Position numbers and translations under genes: made by a program
Shown here: positions 5,956 through 6,297 of the stretch, piece after piece
How positions within the stretch are numbered: position 1 is the first letter of the stretch
Layout of the letters: every line of letters begins with the position of its first letter
Origin: Propionibacterium sp.
Lineage (GTDB): Bacteria > Actinomycetota > Actinomycetes > Actinomycetales > Actinomycetaceae
Reading direction: 5' to 3'
Length of the DNA: 6,297 bases
Assembly: GCA_030460725.1 (NCBI GenBank)
Contig: JAKECL010000126.1
Location: 1 to 6,297, forward strand
The notes under the pieces: model-generated
The model's input: only the letters and a program-made list of their open reading frames with translations
Told to the model about the DNA's origin: nothing
Database searches by the model: none

Positions 5956-6297
5956 TCAGGCCCCGGCGGACCCCGACTCCCTCCGACACCGGGCCAGGTG
6001 CTCCAGGAGCCGTGACATTGCGGGGATGTCGGGCACGCGCTGGGAGGCAGCGCTGGGCCCGTCCCCGACATGCACTCCCACGTCAGGCGGCTCCAGTGCG
6101 CGGAACGCGCGCTCGTCCGTGGTGTCGTCACCTGCGTAGAAGACCGCATCGACGCCCAGGAGGGCGCGCAGTCTGTCGAGGGCCTGCCCCTTGTCGCCGC
6201 GCAGCACGGCCAGTTCGACGACGTGCTTGCCCGGCAGGACGTCGACTCCCTCCAGATCCCGCCCCGCCGCCTCCGCCCGCTCCTCCAGGTCTGCAGC
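5956..6297 (-). CDS. otsB: Trehalose-6-phosphate phosphatase, C-terminal part (gene runs off the right edge)
   Basis: The last 113 residues of a HAD-superfamily trehalose-6-phosphate phosphatase, the enzyme that dephosphorylates trehalose 6-phosphate to trehalose in the cytoplasm. The reading frame stays open to the last base of the window, so the N-terminal part, including the DxDGT nucleophile motif, lies outside. Counting from the window edge, the fragment shows LPGKHVVEL (21-29) followed by GDKGQAL (34-40), the region that supplies the conserved Lys of the family. Next come the acidic HAD motif GDDTTDE (56-62) and the GVHVGDG strand-loop typical of OtsB C termini. An apparent internal GTG start at 6207 is not the real start, because conserved sequence continues upstream of it. 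It is transcribed toward the dehydrogenase gene, with the two stop codons adjacent. Whether otsA lies upstream cannot be seen. Confidence 0.9.
   Translation of the reverse strand, partial: AADLEERAEAAGRDLEGVDVLPGKHVVELAVLRGDKGQALDRLRALLGVDAVFYAGDDTTDERAFRALEPPDVGVHVGDGPSAASQRVPDIPAMSRLLEHLARCRRESGSAGA

Noticed and set aside
5956..6207. Complete small 83-residue gene starting at the GTG at 6207
   Set aside because: The same frame continues to the window edge with conserved OtsB sequence (LPGKHVVEL), so this is an internal codon of a larger gene.

Overview
The window is high-GC throughout, with strongly G/C-biased third codon positions in every gene, GTG/ATG starts and GGAGG-type ribosome sites. 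Together with the protein families this points to an actinobacterium. I cannot fix the genus from the sequence.

Layout. (1) Positions 113-3969 hold a two-gene, plus-strand operon: a Mre11/SbcD-like metallophosphoesterase overlapping by four bases (ATGA) an SbcC/Rad50/YhaN-like SMC-type ATPase. The ATPase has no CxxC zinc hook; a short beta-rich segment sits at the hinge instead. (2) Positions 4053-4685, minus strand, encode a DUF1345 family membrane protein that converges on the ATPase gene across 83 bp and may be translated from a leaderless mRNA. (3) A 286 bp divergent intergenic region (4686-4971) contains several potential hairpins. (4) Positions 4972-5955, plus strand, encode a ketopantoate reductase (PanE/ApbA) family dehydrogenase with an Asp where NADPH-specific members usually carry a basic residue. 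(5) Positions 5956-6297, minus strand, are the C-terminal part of a trehalose-6-phosphate phosphatase (OtsB) that runs off the right edge. Its stop codon abuts the stop of the dehydrogenase with no spacer.

How they fit together. Only the nuclease/ATPase pair is a clear functional unit: a DNA end-processing complex in which the ATPase gates the nuclease. The other three genes look like independent metabolic or envelope genes with no visible link to it. I see no RNA genes, mobile elements, CRISPR arrays or phage genes, and no evidence of a wholly new system. The most interesting points are the hook-less SMC architecture and its acidic linker, the cofactor residue of the dehydrogenase, the possible leaderless start, and the possible structured leader ahead of the dehydrogenase.
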